Assembly: GCA_024643795.1 (NCBI GenBank)
Contig: JAHEMF010000012.1
Coordinates: 1 to 56,613, forward strand
Source of the DNA: Bacteroidota bacterium
Lineage (GTDB): Bacteria; Bacteroidota; Bacteroidia; AKYH767-A; OLB10
Length of the DNA: 56,613 nucleotides
Direction of reading: 5' to 3'
The translations under genes and the position numbers were made by a program. Each line of letters begins with the position of its first letter. The stretch's first letter is position 1. The notes under the pieces were generated by a model. The model had not been told where the DNA came from and did no database searches. It saw only the letters and a list, made by a program, of their open reading frames with translations. Positions 19,157 to 28,291 of this stretch are shown piece by piece.

Positions 19157-19612
19157 ATGAAACACCCAGGATCTACCCCAGATGAATATATAAACGGACT
19201 CCCGGAAGACCGAAAAAAAGCCATGACAGAATTGCGTCAGGTTATTAAGAAAAATATTCCTAAAGGGTTTACAGAGGTCATAAGTTATGGAATGCCTGGC
19301 TGGGTTGTGTCACATAAAAATTATCCTGCAGGGTATCATTGCGATCCTAAACTTCCTTTACCATTTTTGAATATTGCATCGCAGAAGAATTTTATCGCCG
19401 TTTACCATATGGGTGTTTATGCTGATAAAAAACTTCTGGATTGGTTTGTAAAAGAATATCCAAAACATTCAGATACAAAGCTGGATATGGGAAAGAGTTG
19501 TATCCGTTTCAAGAATCCCGATAAGATACCATTTAAACTCATAGGAGAGCTTGCAAAGAAAATGACCCCGGATGATTGGATCAATCTTTATGAGAAGAAT
19601 TATAAGCGTTAA
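19157..19612 (+). CDS. DUF1801 (YdhG-type) domain protein
   Basis: 151 residues, cytoplasmic, no signal peptide. The sequence TPDEYINGLPEDRKKAMTELRQVI, then SYGMPGW and FIAVYHMGVY, and C-terminal DMGKSCIRFKNPDKIPFKLI match the small DUF1801 family found in many bacteria. Biochemical role is not established. Follows the hydrolase by 53 nt. Confidence 0.85.
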   Translation: MKHPGSTPDEYINGLPEDRKKAMTELRQVIKKNIPKGFTEVISYGMPGWVVSHKNYPAGYHCDPKLPLPFLNIASQKNFIAVYHMGVYADKKLLDWFVKEYPKHSDTKLDMGKSCIRFKNPDKIPFKLIGELAKKMTPDDWINLYEKNYKR

Positions 19613-19916
19613 TATTTTTCGGTTTGTTTAAACGTTGCCTCATTGATATAAGGGCAAGAATGAGGTCCAGTATCTTTTACCCCGTAGGAAAGCTGCATCT
19701 GGCAACACTTTCAAAAATATATATTTTCTGTAGAATTTACGTTCCCTAAACAGTCATTGACGCATATCTCTATTTCTGGTAATTTTATAGTGGGGAGGGG
19801 ATAGGCATCTTCCCCCACCAAAGCCCTGCCTACTGTGCATGAAAAATTTCGCATTTAAAGTGACTGTGATCATTCAACAGAACAACTGAAATGAAAACGA
19901 TTCAGGCCCTGCGCCA
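19613..19916. other. Non-coding stretch, nothing firmly identified
   Basis: A 304-bp AT-rich stretch after the DUF1801 gene. I see only a 6-bp inverted repeat GTGGGG (19790-19795) / CCCCAC (19813-19818) without a T tract, and two very short frames (from 19838 and 19891) with no support. It leads into the repeat element at 19917. Confidence 0.6.
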
Positions 19917-19971
19917 TAGCCCCGATTGAACTGAGCTCCTGCGAGGTGAAAGCGGGACAGCACTTGCCACA
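19917..19971 (+). repeat. Intergenic palindromic repeat, copy A
   Basis: One of three copies in the window of a roughly 55-nt element: TAGCCCCGATTGA ... CTGAGCTCCTGCGA ... GAAAGCGGGAC, then a looser TTGCCACA end. The ends can pair (CCCG with CGGG) around an inner CTC/GAG hairpin, like a REP-type unit. This copy differs from each of the others at two positions in the 42-nt core. It sits between the 3' ends of DUF1801 (plus) and the small gene at 20011 (minus). Confidence 0.8.
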
Positions 19972-20010
19972 GCGTACTGCTGCACTTGCTTTAAAATATC
20001 AGGAAGGAAA

Positions 20011-20190
20011 TTATTTTTTGCGTTTGCTGCGCTTGCGTTTTCTGAATCTCGGGCCTTCTTTGATAATATCAAATATGTTTTTGGCCTGTGTAAAAAGCGG
20101 CATCATGTCGTCGATCGACCTGCGGGAACGCAAAAGTTTGTTAAAGTATTCTTTGCGGATACTTTCAAGTTTTAATTGTTCTTTCTTCAC
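20011..20190 (-). CDS. Small basic protein, GTG start, unknown function
   Basis: A 59-residue frame read by hand. GTG at 20190 is preceded by AAAGGAG with 5-nt spacing, an unusually good Shine-Dalgarno for this genome. The protein starts VKKEQLKLESIRKEYFN, is strongly charged and probably helical, and ends in a very basic tail RFRKRKRSKRKK, suggesting nucleic-acid binding. The frame stays open 15 codons further upstream (ALKSYYNKTKKGVP) without a start codon, so it could alternatively be the end of a decayed larger gene. I do not recognise the family. Confidence 0.5.
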   Translation of the reverse strand: MKKEQLKLESIRKEYFNKLLRSRRSIDDMMPLFTQAKNIFDIIKEGPRFRKRKRSKRKK

Positions 20191-20326
20191 GGGTACTCCT
20201 TTCTTGGTTTTATTGTAATAACTCTTTAACGCAGGATGTTACGCCTTGTTACATGTCTGTACCTAACCCGTTGGTTCTCACACTGTTTTAAATGAGCTCA
20301 TGGTGGGAAAAAAGGGCCGTATTTCG

Positions 20327-20334
20327 TATCTTTG
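20327..20334 (+). promoter_or_regulatory. Candidate -7 box of aconitase gene
   Basis: TATCTTTG, an exact TAnnTTTG match in the context TTTCGTATCTTTGTG that is common before Bacteroidota genes; the aconitase ATG is 72 nt downstream after an AT-rich leader. Confidence 0.5.
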
Positions 20335-20405
20335 TGTCCCCAAAGTTTTAAAATTAACGGTTAGTTAAACAACTGAATATTAATAATTTATAAATTTTTA
20401 TAAGC

Positions 20406-22676
20406 ATGGCATTTGACATTGAAATGATCCGAAAAGTATATGAGATCCTTCCGCAACGGATTTCTGCTGCCCGTAAAGCAGTTAATAAACCCCTTACACT
20501 TACCGAAAAGATCCTTTATTCTCATCTTACCGAAGGAGATGCACAGAAGGCTTATGAGAGAGGGAATTCGTATGTCGACTTTAACCCGGACCGTGTTGCT
20601 ATGCAGGATGCCACTGCACAGATGGCCCTCCTTCAATTCATGCAGGCCGGTCGCGATCAGGTTGCTGTGCCATCTACAGTTCACTGCGATCATTTGATCC
20701 AGGCAAAAACTGGTGCCGATACCGATCTGGCAACAGCCCTTGATACTAACAAGGAAGTGTATGACTTTCTTAGTTCAGTTTCCAATAAATATGGTATTGG
20801 TTTCTGGAAGCCGGGCGCAGGTATTATACATCAGGTAATTCTTGAACAATACGCCTTCCCCGGTGGTATGATGATAGGTACCGATTCACACACTGTGAAT
20901 GCCGGCGGACTGGGAATGGTTGCCATTGGTGTAGGTGGTGCCGATGCTTGTGATGTAATGGCCGGGCTACCTTGGGAACTTAAATTTCCAAAACTCATTG
21001 GTGTGAAACTTACCGGTGAACTCAAAGGCTGGTCTTCTCCAAAAGATGTAATTCTTAAAGTGGCCGGTATACTTACAGTAAAAGGTGGTACTGGTGCCAT
21101 TGTGGAATATTTTGGTGAAGGTGCTGCATCGCTTTCCTGTACCGGTAAAGGTACCATCTGTAATATGGGCGCAGAGATCGGTGCAACTACTTCACTGTTC
21201 GGGTACGATGATCGTATGGCTGACTATTTAAAAGCTACTGGTCGTGCCGATGTTGCAGCTCTTGCCGATGGTGTTGCAGAACACCTCACCGGTGATGCCG
21301 AAGTATATAGTGATCCTGAAAAATATTTTGATCAGGTGATAGAGATCAACCTTTCCGAACTTGAACCTCATATCAATGGTCCATTCACTCCCGATCTTGC
21401 CTGGCCACTTTCTAAGTTCGCACAGGCGGTACGTGAGAACGGATGGCCTGCAAAGCTTGACGTAGGACTTATTGGTTCTTGCACCAACTCTTCTTACGAA
21501 GATATTACTAGAGCTGCATCGGTTGCAAAGCAGGCAGTTGATAAAGGCCTTAAAGCAAGATCTGAATTCACCATAACTCCGGGATCTGAGCAGGTTCGTT
21601 ATACTGTGGACAGAGATGGTTACCTCGATATTTTTGAGAATATGGGCGGTGTTGTGCTTGCCAACGCATGTGGGCCCTGTATCGGACAATGGGCTCGCCA
21701 TAACGCCGACAAATTGGAGAAGAATTCAATCATCACTTCCTTCAATAGAAATTTTGCAAAAAGAAATGACGGTAATCCTAATACTCATGCATTTGTAGCA
21801 TCACCTGAAATTGTCACTGCTTTTGCTATTGCAGGAGACCTTACTTTTAACCCTAATACCGATACCTTACCAAATGCAAATGGTGAGCAGGTGAAACTGG
21901 ATGAGCCTAACGGTATAGAACTTCCACCTAAAGGATTTGATGTTGCTGATGCAGGATACCAGGCACCGGCAGAGAATGGCAGCTCCGTTCAGGTGTTGGT
22001 AGCCACTGATTCAAAACGTCTTCAGATTCTGGAACCTTTCAAACCATGGGAAGGTGTTGATCTTTTAGGGTTAAGACTTTTAATAAAAGCCAAGGGTAAG
22101 TGTACCACTGATCATATTTCAATGGCTGGACCGTGGTTAAAATTCCGCGGCCATCTTGATAATATTTCTAATAACATGCTTATCGGTGCCATGAATTTTT
22201 ACAATGAAAAAACCGATAGTGTGAAAAACCAAATCAACGGTAAGTATGATTCTGTTCCTGCTGTACAGCGAGCATATAAAGCTGCAGACATAGGAAGTAT
22301 AGTAGTTGGTGATGAGAACTATGGCGAAGGGTCATCACGTGAACATGCTGCTATGGAGCCCCGGTTCCTGGGAGTGAGAGCCGTGCTTGTAAAATCATTC
22401 GCTCGTATTCACGAAACCAATCTGAAAAAGCAGGGTATGTTAGCCTTAACTTTTGTTGACAAGGGTGATTATGACAAGATTCTTGAAGATGATCTGATCG
22501 ATATCAAAGGACTGACTTCCTTTACACCGGGCAAGCCACTTACCATTGTGTTGAATCATGCTGATGGATCATCCGATGATTTTGCAGTGAACCATACTTA
22601 CAATGAGAATCAGATAGAGTGGTTCAAGGCAGGATCTGCTTTGAATGTTATCAAATCAGGCCTTGAGCAGAACTGA
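20406..22676 (+). CDS. acnA: Aconitate hydratase, mitochondrial type
   Basis: 756 residues; isomerises citrate to isocitrate through cis-aconitate in the TCA cycle using a [4Fe-4S] cluster. The three cluster ligands are visible: Cys359 in [10 protein letters not shown] and Cys422/Cys425 in [10 protein letters not shown]. The N-terminus carries DHLIQAK and [13 protein letters not shown]; the C-terminal swivel domain has [16 protein letters not shown] and [14 protein letters not shown]. Length and motifs fit the mitochondrial-like branch described in Bacteroides fragilis rather than the larger AcnB or the 890-residue AcnA. Followed after 29 nt by a lipoprotein gene. Confidence 0.95.
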   Translation: MAFDIEMIRKVYEILPQRISAARKAVNKPLTLTEKILYSHLTEGDAQKAYERGNSYVDFNPDRVAMQDATAQMALLQFMQAGRDQVAVPSTVHCDHLIQAKTGADTDLATALDTNKEVYDFLSSVSNKYGIGFWKPGAGIIHQVILEQYAFPGGMMIGTDSHTVNAGGLGMVAIGVGGADACDVMAGLPWELKFPKLIGVKLTGELKGWSSPKDVILKVAGILTVKGGTGAIVEYFGEGAASLSCTGKGTICNMGAEIGATTSLFGYDDRMADYLKATGRADVAALADGVAEHLTGDAEVYSDPEKYFDQVIEINLSELEPHINGPFTPDLAWPLSKFAQAVRENGWPAKLDVGLIGSCTNSSYEDITRAASVAKQAVDKGLKARSEFTITPGSEQVRYTVDRDGYLDIFENMGGVVLANACGPCIGQWARHNADKLEKNSIITSFNRNFAKRNDGNPNTHAFVASPEIVTAFAIAGDLTFNPNTDTLPNANGEQVKLDEPNGIELPPKGFDVADAGYQAPAENGSSVQVLVATDSKRLQILEPFKPWEGVDLLGLRLLIKAKGKCTTDHISMAGPWLKFRGHLDNISNNMLIGAMNFYNEKTDSVKNQINGKYDSVPAVQRAYKAADIGSIVVGDENYGEGSSREHAAMEPRFLGVRAVLVKSFARIHETNLKKQGMLALTFVDKGDYDKILEDDLIDIKGLTSFTPGKPLTIVLNHADGSSDDFAVNHTYNENQIEWFKAGSALNVIKSGLEQN

Positions 22677-22705
22677 CTTTTGAAAAACAATAAAACCATT
22701 CATAC

Positions 22706-23725
22706 ATGAAAAAGAGCATCTTTATTTTTCCTTTGTTAGTCTTACTGTATTCATGCACAACACAACAAAATGATTCTTCAAAGGCTGATGAAGTTGTTGT
22801 TGTTCAGGATCCATTATCGGCCTGGAATGATGCTTCAACCAAGCAGTCTATTATTTCTTATGTGAATGCAGTAACAGATTCAGCAAGTGCTGATTTTGTT
22901 CCGGTGGCCGACAGGATAGCGGTATTTGATAATGACGGTACTTTGTGGTGTGAACAACCGGCTTATACTCAGCTGATATTTGTGCTGGACAGGATAAGGG
23001 AGATGGCACCTTCGCATCCGGAGTGGAGCAAGCAGCAACCTTTTAAGGCCGCAATCGAGGGCGACCTGGATGGCTTGGCCGAATCAGGTATGGAAGGGCT
23101 GATGACCTTATTGATGCATACACATTCCGGCGTTACTACCGATGAATTCAAAGAAATTGTTGAATCATGGATGAAAAATGCAAAACATCCCCGGTATAAT
23201 GTTACATATGACCAATTGGTATATCAACCCATGATAGAGTTATTGCATTATTTGAGAGCACACAACTTTAAAACATATATTGTTTCAGGTGGTGGTGTTG
23301 AATTCATGAGACCTGTTACCGATCGTATATATGGCATACCTGCTGAACAGGTTATTGGAAGTACCGTTAAAACAGTTTTTGAATATAATGATGGTAACCC
23401 TGTTATAAAAAAACTTCCGGAAATAGATTTTATTGATGATAAGGAATTGAAACCCGTTGCAATTAATAAGATCATTGGTAAGAAGCCCATCTTTGCAGCA
23501 GGCAACTCCGACGGTGACCTTGCAATGTTACAATGGAGTGCGTCCTCAGATCACAAATCATTGCAGCTTTATGTGCACCATACTGACTCTGTAAGGGAGT
23601 ATGCATATGACCGAAACTCTCATGTTGGTAAGCTCGATAAAGGTCTCGATCAGGCATTGAATGATGGTTGGGCTGTAGCCGATATGGAGAAAGATTGGAA
23701 AAGAGTATTTTCATTTGAAAAATAA
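22706..23725 (+). CDS. HAD-superfamily phosphatase lipoprotein
   Basis: 339 residues. Lipoprotein signal MKKSIFIFPLLVLLYSC gives lipidated Cys17. HAD motif I is VFDNDGTLW, where the first Asp is the nucleophile; motif II is the IVSGGG region; motif III/IV is the IFAAGNSDGDLAML block. The pattern is closest to phosphoserine-phosphatase-like HAD enzymes, but an envelope location makes serine biosynthesis unlikely; a nonspecific phosphomonoesterase is more probable. May be read through from the aconitase gene (29-nt gap). Confidence 0.87.
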   Translation: MKKSIFIFPLLVLLYSCTTQQNDSSKADEVVVVQDPLSAWNDASTKQSIISYVNAVTDSASADFVPVADRIAVFDNDGTLWCEQPAYTQLIFVLDRIREMAPSHPEWSKQQPFKAAIEGDLDGLAESGMEGLMTLLMHTHSGVTTDEFKEIVESWMKNAKHPRYNVTYDQLVYQPMIELLHYLRAHNFKTYIVSGGGVEFMRPVTDRIYGIPAEQVIGSTVKTVFEYNDGNPVIKKLPEIDFIDDKELKPVAINKIIGKKPIFAAGNSDGDLAMLQWSASSDHKSLQLYVHHTDSVREYAYDRNSHVGKLDKGLDQALNDGWAVADMEKDWKRVFSFEK

Positions 23726-23786
23726 TACCGGCCATAAACATAGAGCCTGCATATATTCTCGGCTTTAACACATGCAACCATAAATT

Positions 23787-24659
23787 TTGAAAGTTTCAGG
23801 CTTCACATTTATTCGCAACGCAGTAAAATTTGATTACCCGATCAAGGAGGCTATTGAATCCATCCTACCTGTTTGTGATGAAGTAGTTGTGATGCTTGGA
23901 AATTCAGATGATGACACTTCAATTCTTGTTGATTCAATTGGCAGTCCTAAGATCAGGGTCATATCAAGTGTTTGGGATGACAATTTGCGGGAAGGTGGAA
24001 GAGTGCTTGCTGAAGAGACCAACAAGGCGCTGGATGCAATAAATTATGACAGCGATTGGGCCTTTTATATTCAGGGCGATGAGGTGTTTCATGAAGATGG
24101 ATTGAAAACAGTTCAACTGGCAATGAAAGAACATCTTGAAGATGCTAATGTTGAAGGCTTGCTTTTCAATTACCATCACTTCTATGGTTCATACGATTTT
24201 ATTGGTGATTCACGAAGATGGTACAGAAATGAAATACGTGTTGTAAGGAACGATAAAGCTATACGCTCGTTCAGAGATGCGCAGGGATTCCGTAAAAACG
24301 GGAAAAAGTTAAAAGTAAAAAAAGCAGATGTTTGGATGCATCATTATGGGTGGGTTAAACCTCCGGCATCCATGCAGGCTAAACAGGAAAGTTTTCATAA
24401 ACTGTGGCACAGTGATGAATGGGTGAATAGCAACATTGCACAGTCATCAGAGTTTGATTATTCCGGAATAGATTCTTTGGCATTTTTTGAGGGTACCCAT
24501 CCTGCTGTTATGAAAGAAAGAATTAACAGAGTGAATTGGAAATTTGATTTCGATCCGACAAAAAAAAAGCTTTCATTTAAGAACAAGGTACTCCAGTTCA
24601 TTGAGAAATTAACTGGAAAACGGTTAGGGGAGTATAAGAATTATACCTTGTTGAAATAA
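23787..24659 (+). CDS. Family 2-like glycosyltransferase
   Basis: 290 residues beginning at a TTG codon (23787); the next residues KVSGFTFIRNAVKFDYP are the normal N-terminus of this family, so TTG is the real start. GT-A fold features include SILPVCDEVVVMLGNSDD and the metal/nucleotide motif IQGDE (in place of DxD) near residue 96. The C-terminus is basic. Probably transfers a sugar to a cell-surface glycan or lipid; acceptor and donor unknown. Convergent with the Fe-S gene at 24672, only 12 nt away. Confidence 0.85.
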   Translation: MKVSGFTFIRNAVKFDYPIKEAIESILPVCDEVVVMLGNSDDDTSILVDSIGSPKIRVISSVWDDNLREGGRVLAEETNKALDAINYDSDWAFYIQGDEVFHEDGLKTVQLAMKEHLEDANVEGLLFNYHHFYGSYDFIGDSRRWYRNEIRVVRNDKAIRSFRDAQGFRKNGKKLKVKKADVWMHHYGWVKPPASMQAKQESFHKLWHSDEWVNSNIAQSSEFDYSGIDSLAFFEGTHPAVMKERINRVNWKFDFDPTKKKLSFKNKVLQFIEKLTGKRLGEYKNYTLLK

Positions 24660-24671
24660 ATTAATGCGGCA

Positions 24672-25391
24672 TCACCCGGCTTTGCTTAGCACATCAGCCA
24701 AATGCATGATCTTGATGGGAATAGAGTGCTTTTTAAAATAACCTTCCAGATGCATAAGGCATGACATGTCGGTTGATATGATCACCTCAGCACCAGACTT
24801 CAGTATCTGTTCGGTCTTTTTCTCTGCAAGCTTCGTGGCTATGTCCTCAAACTTTGTTGCAAAAGTGCCGCCAAATCCACAACATGTGTCTCTGTCTTCA
24901 ATTTCTACCATGGTAAGTCCTTTTACCTGAGATAACAGAGTGCGTGGTGCATTAACAATTCCCAGTTCGCGCATGGCTGAGCAATTGTCGATGAATGCTG
25001 CCCTTGCATCAAAGGATGCTCCCAAATCAGTCACCTTTAATATGTTAACCAGAAAATCACTCAGTTCATATATATGCTTTTGCACATGTTTGAACTCATT
25101 GTGAAGTACCGAGTTATGGAACATATCAGGATAATAATTTCTGATCATGCTTACACATGATCCACCCGGTGAAACTATATAGCGTTCGTTCTGAAATTCT
25201 TTGATGAGCTTTTCGCCAACTTCCTTGCAGTAGTCCACATATCCTTCCTGATAAGCAGGTAAACCGCAGCAAGTTTGTTCTACATCATAATTCACACCAC
25301 AGCCTGTCTTTTCAAGCACCTTAACCATGTTATGGGCAGTGTCGGGAAAAACCTGGTCAATATAGCAGGGGATGAAGATATCTACGATCAT
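24672..25391 (-). CDS. LutA-like Fe-S (CCG-domain) protein
   Basis: 239 residues with two cysteine-rich CCG motifs: TCCGLPAYQEGY (about residue 41) and DTCCGFGGTF (about residue 160), plus single cysteines in FIPCYID and NCSAM. This is the domain pair of LutA/GlcF/heterodisulfide-reductase subunits, and length matches LutA. In Bacillus LutA works with LutB and LutC in L-lactate oxidation; neither is present here. It starts 19 nt after the transporter gene stop, so the two are probably co-transcribed. Confidence 0.88.
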   Translation of the reverse strand: MIVDIFIPCYIDQVFPDTAHNMVKVLEKTGCGVNYDVEQTCCGLPAYQEGYVDYCKEVGEKLIKEFQNERYIVSPGGSCVSMIRNYYPDMFHNSVLHNEFKHVQKHIYELSDFLVNILKVTDLGASFDARAAFIDNCSAMRELGIVNAPRTLLSQVKGLTMVEIEDRDTCCGFGGTFATKFEDIATKLAEKKTEQILKSGAEVIISTDMSCLMHLEGYFKKHSIPIKIMHLADVLSKAG

Positions 25392-25410
25392 AGATCAGGT
25401 GCAAATATAG

Positions 25411-26727
25411 TTATGTATGTATTTGCTTTTTGCGATAATTTAGAGTTATGATCAAAAAGATGAACCCAATAATAAAATAAGTGATCAGGGCTAATATAGA
25501 GTTCCGCATATTGCCTGTAAGTTCTTCGATGATCCCGTAGGATGCAGTACCTAGTACGAGTCCGAGTTTGTCGCAAACATCATAGAAACTGAAATATGAA
25601 GCATGATCCCGTGTTTCCGGTAAAAATTTAGAGTAAGTAGACCGGCTCAATGACTGAATACCACCCATGACAAGCCCCACCGTCATGGCCAGTACATAAA
25701 ATCCTTTCACAGAATACACGTTGTATGCTGCAATACATACAATGATCCATATCGATACTGCCCATCCCAGGGCTTTTAAATTACCACGTTTTGCCGAAAG
25801 CCATGAAAAGAAATAAGCACCTGCTATTGCAACAAACTGAATGATCAGAACTGTTACTATGAGTTGACCATCCTCCATAGCAATCTCCTTTTTACCAAAA
25901 ATGGTGGCTATGTACATTACGGTCTGTACACCCATGTTGTAAAAAAAGAATGAGATCAAAAATCTTTTCAGGTGCCCCTGGTTCTGTAGCTCCTTCCAGA
26001 CTTTAATAAGTTCATGGTATCCGTTCAGCAGATATTTTCCTGCAGGTTTAATATTGTGCACATTAGATGGCAGGTATTTGAATGTTATGCTGGCAAATCC
26101 AATCCACCATACTCCTACCATTATAAAAGAGATCCTGGCCGGTAGAGAATTATCAGAGATGCCGAATACTTCCGGGTTCATGATCATGTAAAGGTTAAAG
26201 ATCAGCAACAATGAACTGCCAATATATCCCAGCGAAAAGCCGCGTGCACTTATTTTGTCTTGATCAGCCGGCTCGGCGATTTCAGGCAGGAAGGCATTAT
26301 AGAATACTATACTCCCTGAAAATCCGATAGAAGCAAGTGCAAAAAAGGTGATGCCCAGCCATATGTTGGAGCTGTCAAAAAAGTATAAAGTGATGCATGA
26401 TACGCCACCCAGCCAGCAGAAGAATTTCATGAATGACTTTTTTGATCCGTTGGAGTCAGCTATAGCTGATAATATCGGAGACAATATGGCTATCAGCAGA
26501 AAGGCAAATGAAAGTGTGTACGAATATAAAGCGCTGTTCACAAATTCAAACCCCAGAAACTTTACCGTGTCAGTTCCATTTTCAGATGTAACAGAGGTCC
26601 AGTAAACAGGAAAAATAGCAGTGGTGATGACCAGCGAGTAAACAGAGTTGGCCCAATCATACATGGTCCAGGCCCTGATTATTTTTTTGTCGCCCTTAAT
26701 AGTGATGCCTTCAGTTTCAGCTTGCAA
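25411..26727 (-). CDS. UMF1-family MFS transporter
   Basis: 438 residues, about 12 membrane helices, inner membrane. The N-terminal AWTMYDWANSVYSLVI and the later GGIQSLSRSTYSKFLPE are characteristic of the UMF1/Atg22-like branch of the major facilitator superfamily. Substrate unknown (yeast relatives export amino acids from the vacuole; this cannot be carried over). Upstream partner of the LutA-like gene. Confidence 0.88.
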   Translation of the reverse strand: MQAETEGITIKGDKKIIRAWTMYDWANSVYSLVITTAIFPVYWTSVTSENGTDTVKFLGFEFVNSALYSYTLSFAFLLIAILSPILSAIADSNGSKKSFMKFFCWLGGVSCITLYFFDSSNIWLGITFFALASIGFSGSIVFYNAFLPEIAEPADQDKISARGFSLGYIGSSLLLIFNLYMIMNPEVFGISDNSLPARISFIMVGVWWIGFASITFKYLPSNVHNIKPAGKYLLNGYHELIKVWKELQNQGHLKRFLISFFFYNMGVQTVMYIATIFGKKEIAMEDGQLIVTVLIIQFVAIAGAYFFSWLSAKRGNLKALGWAVSIWIIVCIAAYNVYSVKGFYVLAMTVGLVMGGIQSLSRSTYSKFLPETRDHASYFSFYDVCDKLGLVLGTASYGIIEELTGNMRNSILALITYFIIGFIFLIITLNYRKKQIHT

Positions 26728-26822
26728 TTGCCTTATGCGATTTTATAAAGTGTCTAAAGTAATAAAGATTTACAATCGCACCCTATCTGCTTATTTAGCA
26801 GGCTATAAATGTATATTGAAGG

Positions 26823-28178
26823 TTACAGCTTGAATTCTGCCGCATTACCGATGTAGTTGTGCGGAGTTATTTTGAGTAATTCTGTTTTTACCTTCTGATT
26901 CACCTCCAGTTTCTTTACAAAATTTCTGATAGTGGTCTTGTTGATCTTTTTGCCGGTACGTGTAAGCTCTTTTAATGCCTCATAGGGATTCGGATAACCC
27001 TCTCTCCTCAAAATGGTTTGTATCGCTTCAGCTACAACAGCCCAGTTGTCTTCAAGATCAGCTTTAAGCTTCTTGTCATTCAGCTGCAGCTTTTCAATAC
27101 CCTTGAGCATGGAACGGATAGCGATAACGGTGTGAGCATATGGTACTCCTACATTGCGCATTACAGTGGAATCTGTTAAGTCGCGTTGCAACCTTGATAA
27201 AGGAAGCTTTTCACTAAGATGCGAAAACAATGCGTTTGCAACGCCAAGGTTACCTTCAGCATTTTCAAAATCTATTGGATTCACTTTATGCGGCATTGCC
27301 GACGAGCCTACTTCTCCTTTTTTAACCTTTTGGGTAAAGTACTCCATAGATACATAAGTCCATATATCTCTGCAAAGATCAATGAGGATGGTATTAATTC
27401 TTTTGTAGCAATCAAGAATGGCTGAAAGGTTATCATAATGCTCGATCTGTGAGGTGATACGTGATCGTTTTAATCCGAGTGATGATACAAATACATCTGC
27501 AAAAAGATCCCAGTCTATCTTTGGAAAAGAAACATAATGCGCATTCATGTTACCAGTAGCGCCACCGAATTTCGCAGGATATTCCAGTTCCCGGAAATGG
27601 ATCATTTGCTCATCTAACCTATTTACAAATACAGCGATCTCCTTGCCTAATGTGGTAGGTGAGGCAGGTTGCCCGTGAGTACGGGCCAGCATTGGTATTT
27701 TACGCCATTTCTCAGACAATGCTGCAAGTTCATTTCTCAAAGTAGAGATCAGTGGGTACATGACATTATCATACGCATCTTTCATGGAAAGTGGAACCGC
27801 AGTGTTGTTTATGTCTTGTGAAGTAAGTCCAAAATGGATGAACTCCTGGTATTTTTCAAGTTTCGATCCTTTGAATTTCTCCTTCAGATAATATTCAACA
27901 GCCTTAACATCATGATTGGTGATAGCTTCTGTCCTCTTTACCGACTCTGCAGCCCCTTCTCCATCTTTTGCTATTTGGGCAGCTATAAGATCAAGCTTAT
28001 CGGTTGGGAATTTTTTTAATCCCGGGATGCCAGACTGGCATAAGGCATTAAAATAGGCGATCTCTACAAATAACCGGTATCTGATGAGCGCAGCTTCTGA
28101 GAAATATGGTGAAAGAATTTCTGTTGCTTTATGGTATCTGCCATCAACGGGTGAAACAGCATGTAATGCGTTTTTCAT
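26823..28178 (-). CDS. purB: Adenylosuccinate lyase
   Basis: 451 residues from ATG 28178 (MKNALHAVSPVDGRY, the conserved start); the in-frame ATG at 28229 lies upstream of the likely promoter and is rejected. Catalyses two steps of purine synthesis: SAICAR to AICAR and adenylosuccinate to AMP, releasing fumarate. Signature GSSAMPHKVNPIDFENAEGN with the catalytic serine loop, ARTHGQPASPTTLGKE and TSQDINNTA are all present. E. coli-type, with the typical length. Monocistronic, or leading into the transporter 95 nt downstream. Confidence 0.97.
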   Translation of the reverse strand: MKNALHAVSPVDGRYHKATEILSPYFSEAALIRYRLFVEIAYFNALCQSGIPGLKKFPTDKLDLIAAQIAKDGEGAAESVKRTEAITNHDVKAVEYYLKEKFKGSKLEKYQEFIHFGLTSQDINNTAVPLSMKDAYDNVMYPLISTLRNELAALSEKWRKIPMLARTHGQPASPTTLGKEIAVFVNRLDEQMIHFRELEYPAKFGGATGNMNAHYVSFPKIDWDLFADVFVSSLGLKRSRITSQIEHYDNLSAILDCYKRINTILIDLCRDIWTYVSMEYFTQKVKKGEVGSSAMPHKVNPIDFENAEGNLGVANALFSHLSEKLPLSRLQRDLTDSTVMRNVGVPYAHTVIAIRSMLKGIEKLQLNDKKLKADLEDNWAVVAEAIQTILRREGYPNPYEALKELTRTGKKINKTTIRNFVKKLEVNQKVKTELLKITPHNYIGNAAEFKL

Positions 28179-28197
28179 CTGGATAAAATTCTTACTG

Positions 28198-28230
28198 CGA
28201 AGATACAACAATGACCTGATTTGTCTCAAA
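28198..28230 (-). promoter_or_regulatory. Candidate purB promoter
   Basis: On the minus strand: TTTG (28230-28227) as -33 box, a 21-nt spacer, and TATCTTCG (28205-28198), one mismatch to TAnnTTTG, 20 nt before the purB ATG. Confidence 0.5.
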
Positions 28231-28291
28231 GATTAGTGTTGAAATTGAACAATGATCTTTGCACCTTTGTAAGCCTAACCTCAATATTGCC

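Noticed and set aside
19838-19930. Two very short frames (16 and 12 codons) before repeat copy A
   Set aside because: No ribosome-binding site, no composition signal; the second ends within the repeat.
19946-20218. 90-residue plus-strand frame
   Set aside because: It begins inside the repeat element and runs antisense over the better supported small gene at 20011-20190; no Shine-Dalgarno and no recognisable sequence.
23781-23789. TAAATTTTG as promoter of the glycosyltransferase gene
   Set aside because: The box would contain the TTG start codon itself, so it cannot be the promoter of a transcript carrying that start.
26737-26779. Inverted repeat GCGATT/AATCGC between purB and the transporter
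   Set aside because: Six-bp arms separated by 31 nt in an AT-rich gap are expected by chance.
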